64,000 bases of DNA from Mucilaginibacter oryzae (lineage in GTDB: Bacteria; Bacteroidota; Bacteroidia; Sphingobacteriales; Sphingobacteriaceae): assembly GCF_003148845.1 (NCBI RefSeq), contig NZ_QGHA01000003.1, forward strand, positions 584,377 through 648,376, read 5' to 3'. The notes beneath the pieces were generated by a model. The model was not told the origin of the DNA and did not search any database. It worked only from the letters and a program-made list of their open reading frames with translations. Positions 1 through 8,749 of the stretch are shown here, piece after piece. Both the position numbers and the translations under genes were made by a program. Each line of letters opens with the position of its first letter. The first letter of the stretch is position 1.

Positions 1-568
1 CAATAATCTGGTTATACACATTAGCAGCCGGAGCTTTATGCGCCTGGCTAAAGGCATCTCCTACCGAGTTAGTTTCGATAAGAACCAACGGTACATCGCC
101 GAACATGCGTACCAGATTGAAGTAATTAAAGGCACGCAAAAAATGAGCCTGACCGGCAATTGTATCAGTGGCTACTGAATCCAGTTTTGCTAAAGGTAAA
201 CGGGTTAGAATAATATTGCACCTTTGTACCCCAACATAACTCGCGTTAAAAAATGATTCAACAATATCGTTGTTATTCAATTCCCTAAACTCGTCTATTT
301 CCTCTTTATTGGTAGATGCACGATCATAAGGATCGTACTCATAGGAAGTATTGTCGGACCGCATCTCGGCCATAGCCCAGAATGAACCATTATACAAACC
401 TTGCAACGGCGCATACGCGCCATTTATGGCCTGCTGAAATTGAGATTTGGTTTTATAAAAGTTTTCTTTAGTTTGTGAATCTGTAGGCTGAAGCGAAAGG
501 TAATCTTTCTTACAGCCGACAAGACCCAATGTAATAACAGTAAGAAAAAGATATAGATATATTTTCAT
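1..568 (-). CDS. SusD/RagB-family outer-membrane lipoprotein (3' end outside window)
   Basis: About 189 N-terminal codons are present; the rest lies beyond base 1. The product starts with a short hydrophobic signal ending in a lipobox (LVGC followed by KKD), so it should be a surface lipoprotein. Typical SusD landmarks follow: FYKTKSQFQQAINGAYAPL, the VGVQRCN helix and RAFNYFNLVRMFGDVPLV. SusD proteins cap the SusC barrel and capture glycans or other large nutrients. The ATG at 568 lies 47 bp downstream of the SusC stop codon, so the two are almost certainly co-transcribed. The ligand cannot be read from this fragment. Confidence 0.93.
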   Translation of the reverse strand, partial: MKIYLYLFLTVITLGLVGCKKDYLSLQPTDSQTKENFYKTKSQFQQAINGAYAPLQGLYNGSFWAMAEMRSDNTSYEYDPYDRASTNKEEIDEFRELNNNDIVESFFNASYVGVQRCNIILTRLPLAKLDSVATDTIAGQAHFLRAFNYFNLVRMFGDVPLVLIETNSVGDAFSQAHKAPAANVYNQII

Positions 569-615
569 GATCTGTTGATTATTAAAATATTGATAATTAA
601 CCATACCTATTACAA

Positions 616-3600
616 TTAAAATGTAACGTTGCAACCCAGTGTATAAATTGCCGATACCGGGTAACCGGTAAAGTTTACATTTGGGGATAATGACCGGTTA
701 CCGTCCTGCCCCTCAATACCAACTTCCGGGTTACCACCTTTGTAGCCGGTTATCAATATGGCGTTTTGCGCGCTGAAATACACCCTGAAGTTTTTGCTGA
801 ATTTGGTTTTGAAGTTGTAACCGAGGTCGATGTTTTTCACGGCCAGGTACGAGTTACTCTCAACCCAGTATGATGGATAATAATCGCGGGCGAGGTTAGT
901 ATTTGATACAGTAGTGGGAAGTAAACCGGCACCCGGTTGTTTTTCTGAACGCCAGCGTTGTATCACGCTCTGCTCTACATTGAATACCCCATCCAAATTG
1001 GTAGTAAATTGCTTATACATATTAAACACATGCCCTCCTACAGAGCCGGCAGATATGATATTCATATCGAAACCTCTGTACGTAAAATGATTATTGAAGC
1101 CGAAAGTAAATTTAGGCCATGGGTTACCTATTGGAACCTGGTCGGCGCCGTCAATTACGCCGTCTCCATTGATATCTTTATAGCGGATATTACCAACCTG
1201 CTCGCCGTCAAAGTGCGGGTATTTGTCCAATTCGGCCTGGTTTTGAAAAATACCTTCAAACACATAGCCAAAGAACTGGCCAAGTGGCAATCCCGCCTTG
1301 GTGATGTTGGTTGGATTATCATTAATAGGCGCATCGTAAATATGATCTGTAGAACCGAGGCTTAATACCATATTACGGTTGAACGAAAGATTAAAATCTG
1401 TATTCCAGTAAAAGCCTTTTCCAACAATATTCTTTGTGGTAACTGTAAACTCCCAGCCACGGTTTCGCACATTTCCCACGTTTGATAAAGCGCCGGTATA
1501 ACCAGATGATGCCGGAATTGAGATGTATTGAAGCATATCCTGCGTATAGCGGTTATAATACTCAGCAATGATATAAATACGACCTTTAAATAATGAGAGA
1601 TCCATGCCAATATCCAATTGCCTGGTTGTTTCCCATCCTAATTGGGTGTTTCCCGGATCACTTGGAGCTGCGCCTGGTACAAGTACGCCCCCAAACGTGT
1701 AATTGAAAGGATCAACCGGAGCAAGATGTTGATAGTTGCCTACGCTGTTATTACCCGCGTGTCCATAACTACCTGTAAATTTCAGCTGATCGATAAAGCC
1801 GGTTTTAGGAAAAAAAGACTCATCCGAAATACGCCAACCACCCGATATTGAAGGAAATGTACCCCATTGATGCCCCGGAGCAAACCTTGAAGATCCGTCG
1901 TGGCGAATTGAGGCCCCCAGGAGATATTTATCTTTATACGCATAATTTACTCTTGCAATTAACGATTGCAGCCTCCAGGCCTGATCATCAGCATTAGCAG
2001 TAATTAATGTGGCATGATTGAGCGATTGAATTACATCATCAGGAAAGCCTGTTCCATAAGCAAACCTGTAATGCGAGTTTTCCTGTTGTATCGAATAATC
2101 GCCTAAAACAGTTAAAGTATGGTTATCCCATGTTTTTTTATAAGTGACAGAGTTTTCATTAAGCCAGTTTAAAGAATTTGACGAGCTGAAATTACCTTGC
2201 GCTTTAACACGTTGGCCGGTACCATCATCAGGCGCGTTAAAACCGCCCAGGAATGATGGCCTGAAATAATCACCATTACTGTTCTGATAATCAACTCCAA
2301 AGGTTGATTTGATATCAAGGCCTTTAATAGGTTGCCAGGTGATATAGGTATTGGCCAGCGTACGGAAATTCTTGTACATATTGGTTGTGTTAACCAGGGC
2401 ACTCACCGGGTTATTGTTTTGAAATGTACCAGGCGAACCAATTACATGCGTATATGAACCATCGGGCTGTTTTACCGGCACAAGGGGGCTTTCCAAATAG
2501 GCCTGACTTAACGTAGCAGTAAGAAAATGACCGTCTGTTTGTTGCAGGTTGCGCAAACTGTAAGTTGGCGCAATGCTTAAACCAACTGTAAGGTTTTTAG
2601 CGATATCGGCATCCATATTTCCTTTAATTGAATAACGGCGGAAACCTGTATTCAAAACCGTTCCCCTTTGATCGAAAAAACCCATCGAAAATAACGACCT
2701 TATTTTTTCAGTACCGTTAGAAACGGTAACATCATAATTTTGCATAGGCGCGTTGCGGGTTACCGCATCAAACCAATTGGTACCAACTCCATATTTAGAG
2801 GGATCTTGATATTCGATGGGAATAGGAGTATTAGTTCCGTTTACTGCGTTAGCATCTTCAATAGCTTCCTTTCGCCACTGGGCAAACTGAGTTGCGGTCA
2901 TCATTTTAAGCTTACTTTTAGGCAAGATGGTTTGAATACCCGTAGACGTATTTACAGAAACGCTTGATTCTCCTTTTTTAGCGCGTTTGGTTGTGATCAA
3001 AATAACGCCGTTTGACCCGCGCGAACCGTAAATAGCTGTAGAGGCCGCATCCTTCAATACGCTGATATTCTCTATATCATCGGGATTGATTGTACTTAAA
3101 GGGTTGGAATACTGATCGAATCCCGGCGAGATCGGAAAACCGTCGATAACATATAAAGGATCATCACCGGCACCAACAGAACCGGCACCACGAATATTTA
3201 CAGAAACGCCGCCGCCAGGTGTGCCGGTAACCTGGTTAACAGTAACACCCGCCAGCTGACCGGCCAACTTCAGATCAACGCTCGCGGCTTTGATCTCTTT
3301 GATGTTGCTCATTTTAACTGAGCCTACGGCGCCGGTAACATCTTTACGTTCCTGGTTTCCGTAGCCTACCACCACAACTTCCTTAAGTTCCTTATTATCT
3401 TCGTTTAAAACTACGTTGATAGTGGTTCGCTTATTTACAGGTTCTTCTTTGGTTTGAAAGCCGATAAAAGTGAATACAAGCGTGGCGTTATCTTCGGCGC
3501 TTATGGTAAATTTGCCGTCTACCCCGGTAATTGCGCCAACGTTGGTGCCTTTTACTTTAACGTTAACGCCCGGCAGCGGCTGGTTTTTATCGTCAACAAC

Positions 3601-4005
3601 GGTACCTGTTATGGTTATCGGAGCTACCTTCTCCGTTTCGGCAACATCCTTTTTGTTGACTATGATATTTTTGTTTTCGATAACGTAGGTTAAAGGTTCA
3701 TCTTTAAAACATTGCTTTAAGGCGTCGTCTAAAGAGGCATTGGTAAGTTGTAAAGAAACCGACTTTATTTTCGCGATATCTTTATACCTGTAAAAAAAAT
3801 AGTAACCGCTTTGCTTTTCAATGGCTTTGAAAGCCTTGTCGATACTGATCGACTTCGCGTTCAGGGTGATAGATTGTGAAAAACTTTTAGCGCTTAACTG
3901 CAAACAACCGATAGTAATTAATAAGACCGTTAATCTCATGGTCAAAAATAGCTTTGAATAGGCACCTGGAGCACAAAATACTTTACCAGTAAAGTTTAAA
4001 TGCAT
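616..4005 (-). CDS. SusC/RagA-family TonB-dependent transporter with N-terminal STN domain
   Basis: 1129 residues. An N-terminal signal region ends near residue 43, followed by an STN (secretin/TonB short N-terminal) domain at roughly 50-115, a CarboxypepD_reg-like beta domain at 130-205 (ITGTVVDDKNQPLPGVNVKV), the SusC signature LKEVVVVGYGNQERKDVTGA, a plug domain and a 22-strand barrel. It imports a ligand across the outer membrane using TonB energy. The STN domain indicates that it also signals to an anti-sigma factor, which fits the FecR gene immediately upstream and the ECF sigma gene beyond it. The long ATG start is kept because such SusC proteins commonly have about 20 residues before the hydrophobic core; Met23 is the alternative. 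The substrate is unknown. Confidence 0.95.
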   Translation of the reverse strand: MHLNFTGKVFCAPGAYSKLFLTMRLTVLLITIGCLQLSAKSFSQSITLNAKSISIDKAFKAIEKQSGYYFFYRYKDIAKIKSVSLQLTNASLDDALKQCFKDEPLTYVIENKNIIVNKKDVAETEKVAPITITGTVVDDKNQPLPGVNVKVKGTNVGAITGVDGKFTISAEDNATLVFTFIGFQTKEEPVNKRTTINVVLNEDNKELKEVVVVGYGNQERKDVTGAVGSVKMSNIKEIKAASVDLKLAGQLAGVTVNQVTGTPGGGVSVNIRGAGSVGAGDDPLYVIDGFPISPGFDQYSNPLSTINPDDIENISVLKDAASTAIYGSRGSNGVILITTKRAKKGESSVSVNTSTGIQTILPKSKLKMMTATQFAQWRKEAIEDANAVNGTNTPIPIEYQDPSKYGVGTNWFDAVTRNAPMQNYDVTVSNGTEKIRSLFSMGFFDQRGTVLNTGFRRYSIKGNMDADIAKNLTVGLSIAPTYSLRNLQQTDGHFLTATLSQAYLESPLVPVKQPDGSYTHVIGSPGTFQNNNPVSALVNTTNMYKNFRTLANTYITWQPIKGLDIKSTFGVDYQNSNGDYFRPSFLGGFNAPDDGTGQRVKAQGNFSSSNSLNWLNENSVTYKKTWDNHTLTVLGDYSIQQENSHYRFAYGTGFPDDVIQSLNHATLITANADDQAWRLQSLIARVNYAYKDKYLLGASIRHDGSSRFAPGHQWGTFPSISGGWRISDESFFPKTGFIDQLKFTGSYGHAGNNSVGNYQHLAPVDPFNYTFGGVLVPGAAPSDPGNTQLGWETTRQLDIGMDLSLFKGRIYIIAEYYNRYTQDMLQYISIPASSGYTGALSNVGNVRNRGWEFTVTTKNIVGKGFYWNTDFNLSFNRNMVLSLGSTDHIYDAPINDNPTNITKAGLPLGQFFGYVFEGIFQNQAELDKYPHFDGEQVGNIRYKDINGDGVIDGADQVPIGNPWPKFTFGFNNHFTYRGFDMNIISAGSVGGHVFNMYKQFTTNLDGVFNVEQSVIQRWRSEKQPGAGLLPTTVSNTNLARDYYPSYWVESNSYLAVKNIDLGYNFKTKFSKNFRVYFSAQNAILITGYKGGNPEVGIEGQDGNRSLSPNVNFTGYPVSAIYTLGCNVTF

Positions 4006-4071
4006 AACTTCGTAATGTTTGGGTTAAAAATTGAGTTAACGAAATACGACAAGCTTGATCCACAACATTAT

Positions 4072-4097
4072 GCCGGAAGCGTTGCAGCGCTTCCGGC
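4072..4097. terminator. Strong hairpin between fecR-like gene and susC-like gene
   Basis: Perfect 10-bp stem GCCGGAAGCG / CGCTTCCGGC with a 6-nt loop. A T-run follows on the plus strand, although the neighbouring genes are transcribed on the minus strand. In the minus-strand transcript the hairpin sits between the FecR stop and the SusC start, where it could act as an mRNA-processing or stoichiometry element rather than a classical terminator. Function is inferred. Confidence 0.45.
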
Positions 4098-4194
4098 TTT
4101 TTTCAGACAAGGGATTTAGGTTGGAACTTCTTGGAGGGCTTTTAGTTAGTGTTTCTTCATAAGTTTGGCAGGGTTTAAATTCAGTTACGGTATT

Positions 4195-5355
4195 TTAAGG
4201 TGTAACAATTATTTTTTTGTTCTCTATCCTAAAACGCACATGGCTTAACTCCAGAATGTGCAACACCTGCGACAGCTTTACATCGCGCCTGATCTTACCA
4301 ACAAACTCATCGTCAGGTATTTTACCTTCGTATACTACTTCGGTATCATACCACCTCGAAAGCTCTCTCATAATATCTTGTATGTTTGACCGGTTAAAGT
4401 TGAACAAGCCATTTTTCCAGGCCAGTTCCTCGTCCGTATCAACATCAATTACTTTAATGCCGTTATTATTAATAATGCCCTGCTGCCCCGGTTTGAGCAA
4501 ATTGCTCACATCACCGCGGGTTAGTTTAACAGCGCCTTCAAGCAGGGTTGTTTTTATTCCGTTCTCATCGTTATAGGCCGATACATTAAAATGCGTGCCC
4601 AATACCCTAACCTGCGCGTCTTTCGCCTTTACAATAAAAGGCTTAGCTTTATCACGCGCTACCTCAAAGTAGCCCTCACCGGTTAATTCAACATCGCGCT
4701 CGTTACCCGAAAAGGCAGTAGGGAATTTAAGCGATGACGCGGCGTTCAAAAAAACCATGGTACCATCAGGTAAAACCACATGAAACTGCCCCCCTCTCGG
4801 TGTACTGATGGTGTTGTACGCAAGGGCTCCTGCCGGGGCGTGGTCTTTATCCGCGTCGGTGTAAACTACCTGCCCATCGCCTGTTTTATTGATACTGATA
4901 TCGCCGTTTTGGTTAAGCAAGCCTATTTTGGCCGAATCCAGCAGCACTTTTTGCCCGTTGGCCAGTGTTAAAACCGCCCGGTTATCTCCCGGATCAACAT
5001 CATGCTTAACCACCGGCTTGTTTTGAGCAACCAGAACCGGGTGTTGATGTTTGCCAACCCAATGATAAACAGCCGTGCCCATTACCGCGAAAGCTATAAC
5101 AGCGGCTGCCGCGTTCCGGAAACGGTGCAGGCTTACAATTTTAGGACGGGCGGCAAATTCCGGTTGTACGATAGCCTGCCGGATTGTGGCCAGCATTTTA
5201 TCTTCCAGTTCCTGCTTTACGCCTAATACTTTTTCATCCCATTCGGCATCGCCCTGAAAACTTTCAAAAAAAACAGATAGCTGTTCCTTCTCGGCAGCTG
5301 TGGCCTGCCCGGAGAGGTATTTATCTATCAATTCTAAAAATTCGTGTTTTTGCAC
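4195..5355 (-). CDS. FecR-family anti-sigma factor
   Basis: 386 residues. The N-terminal cytoplasmic part (DKYLSGQATAAEKEQL) binds the sigma factor, one membrane segment lies at about 80-100, and the periplasmic FecR domain (TPRGGQFHVVLPDGTMVFLNAAS, then FEVARDKAKPFIVKAKDAQVRVLGT in separate stretches) is followed by a C-terminal STN-like DUF4974 domain (ELSRWYDTEVVYEG...FVGKIRRDVKLSQVL). It holds an ECF sigma factor inactive until the SusC STN domain signals ligand. The reading frame begins with GTG at 5355; no upstream in-frame ATG was found. It lies directly upstream of susC, but its expected sigma partner is about 1.9 kb away, behind an opposite-strand gene. Confidence 0.93.
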   Translation of the reverse strand: MQKHEFLELIDKYLSGQATAAEKEQLSVFFESFQGDAEWDEKVLGVKQELEDKMLATIRQAIVQPEFAARPKIVSLHRFRNAAAAVIAFAVMGTAVYHWVGKHQHPVLVAQNKPVVKHDVDPGDNRAVLTLANGQKVLLDSAKIGLLNQNGDISINKTGDGQVVYTDADKDHAPAGALAYNTISTPRGGQFHVVLPDGTMVFLNAASSLKFPTAFSGNERDVELTGEGYFEVARDKAKPFIVKAKDAQVRVLGTHFNVSAYNDENGIKTTLLEGAVKLTRGDVSNLLKPGQQGIINNNGIKVIDVDTDEELAWKNGLFNFNRSNIQDIMRELSRWYDTEVVYEGKIPDDEFVGKIRRDVKLSQVLHILELSHVRFRIENKKIIVTP

Positions 5356-5656
5356 AATGCCGATTTTAATAGGGAGAGTAAAAAACAGGGGGTATCCCCT
5401 ACGCGGAAATGAAAAAAATTATTATTTTTATTTGAGTTCAATCGAGCTTCATCAATTAGATTGTTTAAAACGCCTTTATAGCTTACACAACTTGTAACAA
5501 CCTTATTTTATTTAAACTATAAATTCATCACCATGCTTTGCACAACAATCATATAAACACAATTTTCTAATTAAAACCTTATCGCAGCTGATGGTATGGC
5601 ATGCGTTTAAATTATACCTGTATCGTTATTAAACCAACCGATTATACGTCAAAAAA
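5356..5656. promoter_or_regulatory. Divergent intergenic region, fecR / repeat-FKBP gene
   Basis: 301 bp between two divergent genes, AT-rich, so it should hold both promoters. A short inverted repeat AGGGG-gtat-CCCCT lies at 5387-5400, just upstream of the fecR start. No convincing TTTG/TAnnTTTG pair was found. No gene is seen here. Confidence 0.35.
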
Positions 5657-7171
5657 ATGAACACACAGTTATCTTCCTTCTGCTCTCTTGTGTTATTCAC
5701 GTTACTTAGTTCTTTTCTCTCTGCCCAAACGCGCAGGGCCGGCAATGCAACTCAACCTCATACAGATGTGTATGTTGCAGGTGGCTGTCAAAATAACGCA
5801 GGTGATTTTACTGCGATGTATTACAAAAACGGACAACCTGGCATACCGCTAATAAACGGCGAAAGAGGGTCGGCCACTTCCATTGTGGTGGTGGGAAGCG
5901 ACGTTTATATAGCAGGCGACCTTGATGGGCAAGCGGCATATTGGAAAAACGGGCAGGTGGTACCGCTATCGGGCACAGCCATTGCACCGTGTAGTGCTTA
6001 TTCTATAGCTGTATCAGGTGATGACGTATATGTAGCGGGGCAGGGATTTAAGCCTTTTTACGACAGAAACGGAAACAAAGGCCGAAATGTATTACAACCA
6101 AGATATTGGAAAAATGGACAGGAAATATTGCTTCCACAGCCACCGGGCCCCAATGGATATGAGGGAGAGGCAACCGTAGATTTAATTACCGTTGTTGGCC
6201 AAGACGTTTATATAATTGGCAGGAATGCTTATATGCCGGTTTACTGGAAAAACGGGCGCCTGGTAGACAATATCAGCGCCGATTTAAATAGGGTTTCGGC
6301 GATCACTACCATCAACGGACAGGTATATGCCGTAGGTTCACGTAATAAGCAGGCGGCTTATTGGAAAAACGGCCAGACTATTGTACTTACTACAGAAGAA
6401 AGCCTGGCAACCGCGATAGCGGTATCGGGCAACGATGTGTACGTGGCAGGGGTTGTAGGCGACTATACTGCAAACCTGTACCCGGGATACGGCAATCCGG
6501 GCCTTGGAAGATATTGGAAGAATGGGAAGCCCGTTGAACTAACAGGTGATCTTGAGCGGGTTTATCCAACAGCGATTGCGGTAGCCGGCGACGATGTTTA
6601 TATAGTGGGTATCAATCAGGCAAACGCAGCTTACGTGATATTAAAAAATGGACAACGAATAAACATAAGTAACGGAAGTTGCTATTTGGATGCCTGGGGT
6701 ATTGCAACGGTCAACACCAAAAGCATTACTAATAATTCGTATCCTAAAAAAATCACCCCAAAGCAAGCGCCTGATATAGTACCCGATAAAAAAGACCCGG
6801 AGGCACGCTTTTTAGCCGAAAATTTAAAAAAACCTGGTGTACAGGTTACGCCCAGTGGTTTGCAATACGAAATAATAAAAACCGGATCAGGTGAAAAACC
6901 ATCGATAAACGACAGGGTGACGGTAAATTACCAGGGAACATTGATTAATGGCGAGGTTTTTGTCACTACGGAAGGACGGGGCGATCCGATAACACTTCCG
7001 CTTAAAAGCGCAATTCCCGGTTTTTCGGAGGGGATCAGGCTAATGAACGTGGGCAGCAAATACAAGTTATTTGTACCGCCAAACCTTGGTTTTGGAAAAA
7101 CAGTTTCCGGAAATATCAAGCCAGGATCTGTCTTGATCTATGAAATTGAATTATTATCAATTGCAAGATAG
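5657..7171 (+). CDS. Secreted repeat protein with C-terminal FKBP-type peptidyl-prolyl isomerase domain
   Basis: 504 residues with a signal peptide ending near SAQ (about residue 24). Residues 30-350 consist of roughly eight imperfect repeats built on DVYVAG...AAYWKNGQ, which look like beta-propeller blades or a related beta-repeat. Residues about 380-504 are an FKBP-type PPIase domain (VTPSGLQYEIIKTGSG, VTVNYQGTLINGEVF, VGSKYKLFVPPNLGFG). Where most FKBPs read FDSS this one reads FVTT, so the usual active-site Asp is missing and isomerase activity may be low. The gene sits on the plus strand between the ECF sigma gene and its presumed FecR partner. The repeat region's ligand is unknown. Confidence 0.85.
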   Translation: MNTQLSSFCSLVLFTLLSSFLSAQTRRAGNATQPHTDVYVAGGCQNNAGDFTAMYYKNGQPGIPLINGERGSATSIVVVGSDVYIAGDLDGQAAYWKNGQVVPLSGTAIAPCSAYSIAVSGDDVYVAGQGFKPFYDRNGNKGRNVLQPRYWKNGQEILLPQPPGPNGYEGEATVDLITVVGQDVYIIGRNAYMPVYWKNGRLVDNISADLNRVSAITTINGQVYAVGSRNKQAAYWKNGQTIVLTTEESLATAIAVSGNDVYVAGVVGDYTANLYPGYGNPGLGRYWKNGKPVELTGDLERVYPTAIAVAGDDVYIVGINQANAAYVILKNGQRINISNGSCYLDAWGIATVNTKSITNNSYPKKITPKQAPDIVPDKKDPEARFLAENLKKPGVQVTPSGLQYEIIKTGSGEKPSINDRVTVNYQGTLINGEVFVTTEGRGDPITLPLKSAIPGFSEGIRLMNVGSKYKLFVPPNLGFGKTVSGNIKPGSVLIYEIELLSIAR

Positions 7172-7261
7172 AGCGATTAACCGCCGTTTAAAATCTTAAT
7201 GACAAAAATTAAATTACCGGGATGAGTAATGCCGTTAAAACCAGAGACGGGCGTATGATTT

Positions 7262-7843
7262 TTATTTATCCAGCAAAAACATTAATGCTTCCATAATAAA
7301 AGCGGCACCTAAAGAACCGCGCAATTCGCGCAAAGCCTTGGTTAAATGATTTTCGACCGTTTTGGTGGAGATATTGAGCTGCATTGCTATTTGCTTATGG
7401 CTGAGGCATTCTTCGCGGCTAAGCTTGTAAACTTCCCTGCATTTTTCGGGGAGGGTATCAATAACCCGGTTAATCTGCAAAAGAAGTTCTTTATGTTCAA
7501 TGCTTCCGTAGGCGGTTGGTGTATGCAGCCGCTCTATCAGATCGTCAAAAATTTCACTCCTTACCGAACCTGTTTTTATTTGCCTGTAAACCCCGTAACG
7601 CACCGAAGCATACAGGTAGGCTTTAAGCGATACATTAATCACAACCTCTGCACGGCAATCCCAAAGTTTAATAAATAACTCCTGGATAATGTCTTCGCAA
7701 GCCTGTTTGTCTTTTAAAATATTATATGCGGCGCTGAAAAGCGAAGCCCAGTACCGTTTATAAATAATGGTAAGTGCCGCCTCGTCATCAGCTTTTAGCA
7801 AGCCGATGAGTTGCACATCACTCATCAATAATTTATCCGGCAT
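7262..7843 (-). CDS. RNA polymerase ECF sigma factor (sigma-70 family)
   Basis: 193 residues, the usual size for this family. Region 2 is visible as IIQELFIKLW near residues 51-60 and region 4 as the helix-turn-helix LSHKQIAMQLNISTKTVENH near 147-166. Members pair with a FecR anti-sigma factor and switch on a SusC/SusD operon. Here the likely partner is the FecR gene at 4195-5355, separated by the plus-strand repeat/FKBP gene. ATG at 7843 is used; Met7 is an alternative start. Confidence 0.93.
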   Translation of the reverse strand: MPDKLLMSDVQLIGLLKADDEAALTIIYKRYWASLFSAAYNILKDKQACEDIIQELFIKLWDCRAEVVINVSLKAYLYASVRYGVYRQIKTGSVRSEIFDDLIERLHTPTAYGSIEHKELLLQINRVIDTLPEKCREVYKLSREECLSHKQIAMQLNISTKTVENHLTKALRELRGSLGAAFIMEALMFLLDK

Positions 7844-8060
7844 AGTTTATAATTAAGTCAAAAAAAGCCATGCTAAAATTACTTAAATATTAATTTATTA
7901 TCTCTAAAAAGTACAAATGACTTTACTTATTGGTTATAAACCATTTATCGCTAATTAACGCAGCTTTGCTATTTGCAAAAAAAACTTCCTGATACGGGCT
8001 TAAAATGATTCGGGGTTGTAAAAAATATTTCCTTTCCTCCGGTTTTGTTCGCATAAAAAA

Positions 8061-8083
8061 GGGCGACCTTTACGGGCCGCCCT
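8061..8083 (-). terminator. Rho-independent terminator of the esterase/dioxygenase operon
   Basis: On the minus strand GGGCGGCC pairs with GGTCGCCC (one G-U) around a 6-nt loop and is followed by six Ts. It lies about 30 bp past the esterase stop codon. Confidence 0.75.
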
Positions 8084-8114
8084 CCACTCTTAAAACACTC
8101 AACGCTGAAAACAA

Positions 8115-8738
8115 TTATCTTTTTAAAATAGCATTGGCTACTTCCAGCTCTTCGCCGGTTATGGTATGCGGACGGCCTTTGTATATTTTTAAGGTAACAT
8201 CTGCATTCAGTATTTTTAAAACATCAACGCTTTCATTAACCCTGCTTACGGGAACATGCGGGTCAGGATCGCCGGTGGTGATCAATACCGGGGTGTTATC
8301 AAAATTGCCCTGGTAGTTTTCGTTTACCAGTTTTTCGCCTATCAGCCCCCCGGTAAAGGCGATTATTCCACCGTACTTACCCGCGTTGCGCGTGGTATAC
8401 TCCAACGTTAAACATGCCCCCTGCGAAAAGCCCAGGAAATAGATGTTTTCCTGCGCTATGCCTTGCTGTTTCAGATCGTCAACCGTATCACTGATAACCT
8501 CAAGTGCCGAATCAAGCGCCGGTTGGTTATTTTCAACTGGAGCCATAAAGCTGTATGGATACCAGCTATGTTCAGTAGCTTGCGGGCCAACTATGGCAAA
8601 ATCCTGCAAATCCAGATGATCTTTTAATGAGATAATACCAGATGCCGAAGCGCCGCGGCCATGCAGCATAATGATCGCCTTTTTGGCTTGTTCGGCGGGA
8701 ATACCCGCCGAAACAACCTGTTTAGTGTGCCTGTACAT
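8115..8738 (-). CDS. Phospholipase/carboxylesterase family alpha/beta hydrolase (MhqD-like)
   Basis: About 207 residues, alpha/beta-hydrolase fold. The oxyanion region is MLHGRGASASGI, the nucleophile elbow is GFSQGACL, the catalytic Asp is in TTGDPDPHVP and the catalytic His in GRPHTITGEEL. Members hydrolyse carboxylic esters. The start at 8738 is chosen because an AAGG sequence lies nine bases upstream of it; an ATG at 8747 is also in frame. It follows the ring-cleaving dioxygenase gene by only a few bases. In Bacillus subtilis an esterase of this type (MhqD) and a dioxygenase (MhqO) belong to the quinone-stress regulon, so a role in quinone or aromatic detoxification is plausible but inferred. 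Confidence 0.88.
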   Translation of the reverse strand: MYRHTKQVVSAGIPAEQAKKAIIMLHGRGASASGIISLKDHLDLQDFAIVGPQATEHSWYPYSFMAPVENNQPALDSALEVISDTVDDLKQQGIAQENIYFLGFSQGACLTLEYTTRNAGKYGGIIAFTGGLIGEKLVNENYQGNFDNTPVLITTGDPDPHVPVSRVNESVDVLKILNADVTLKIYKGRPHTITGEELEVANAILKR

Positions 8739-8749
8739 AATTAACATCC

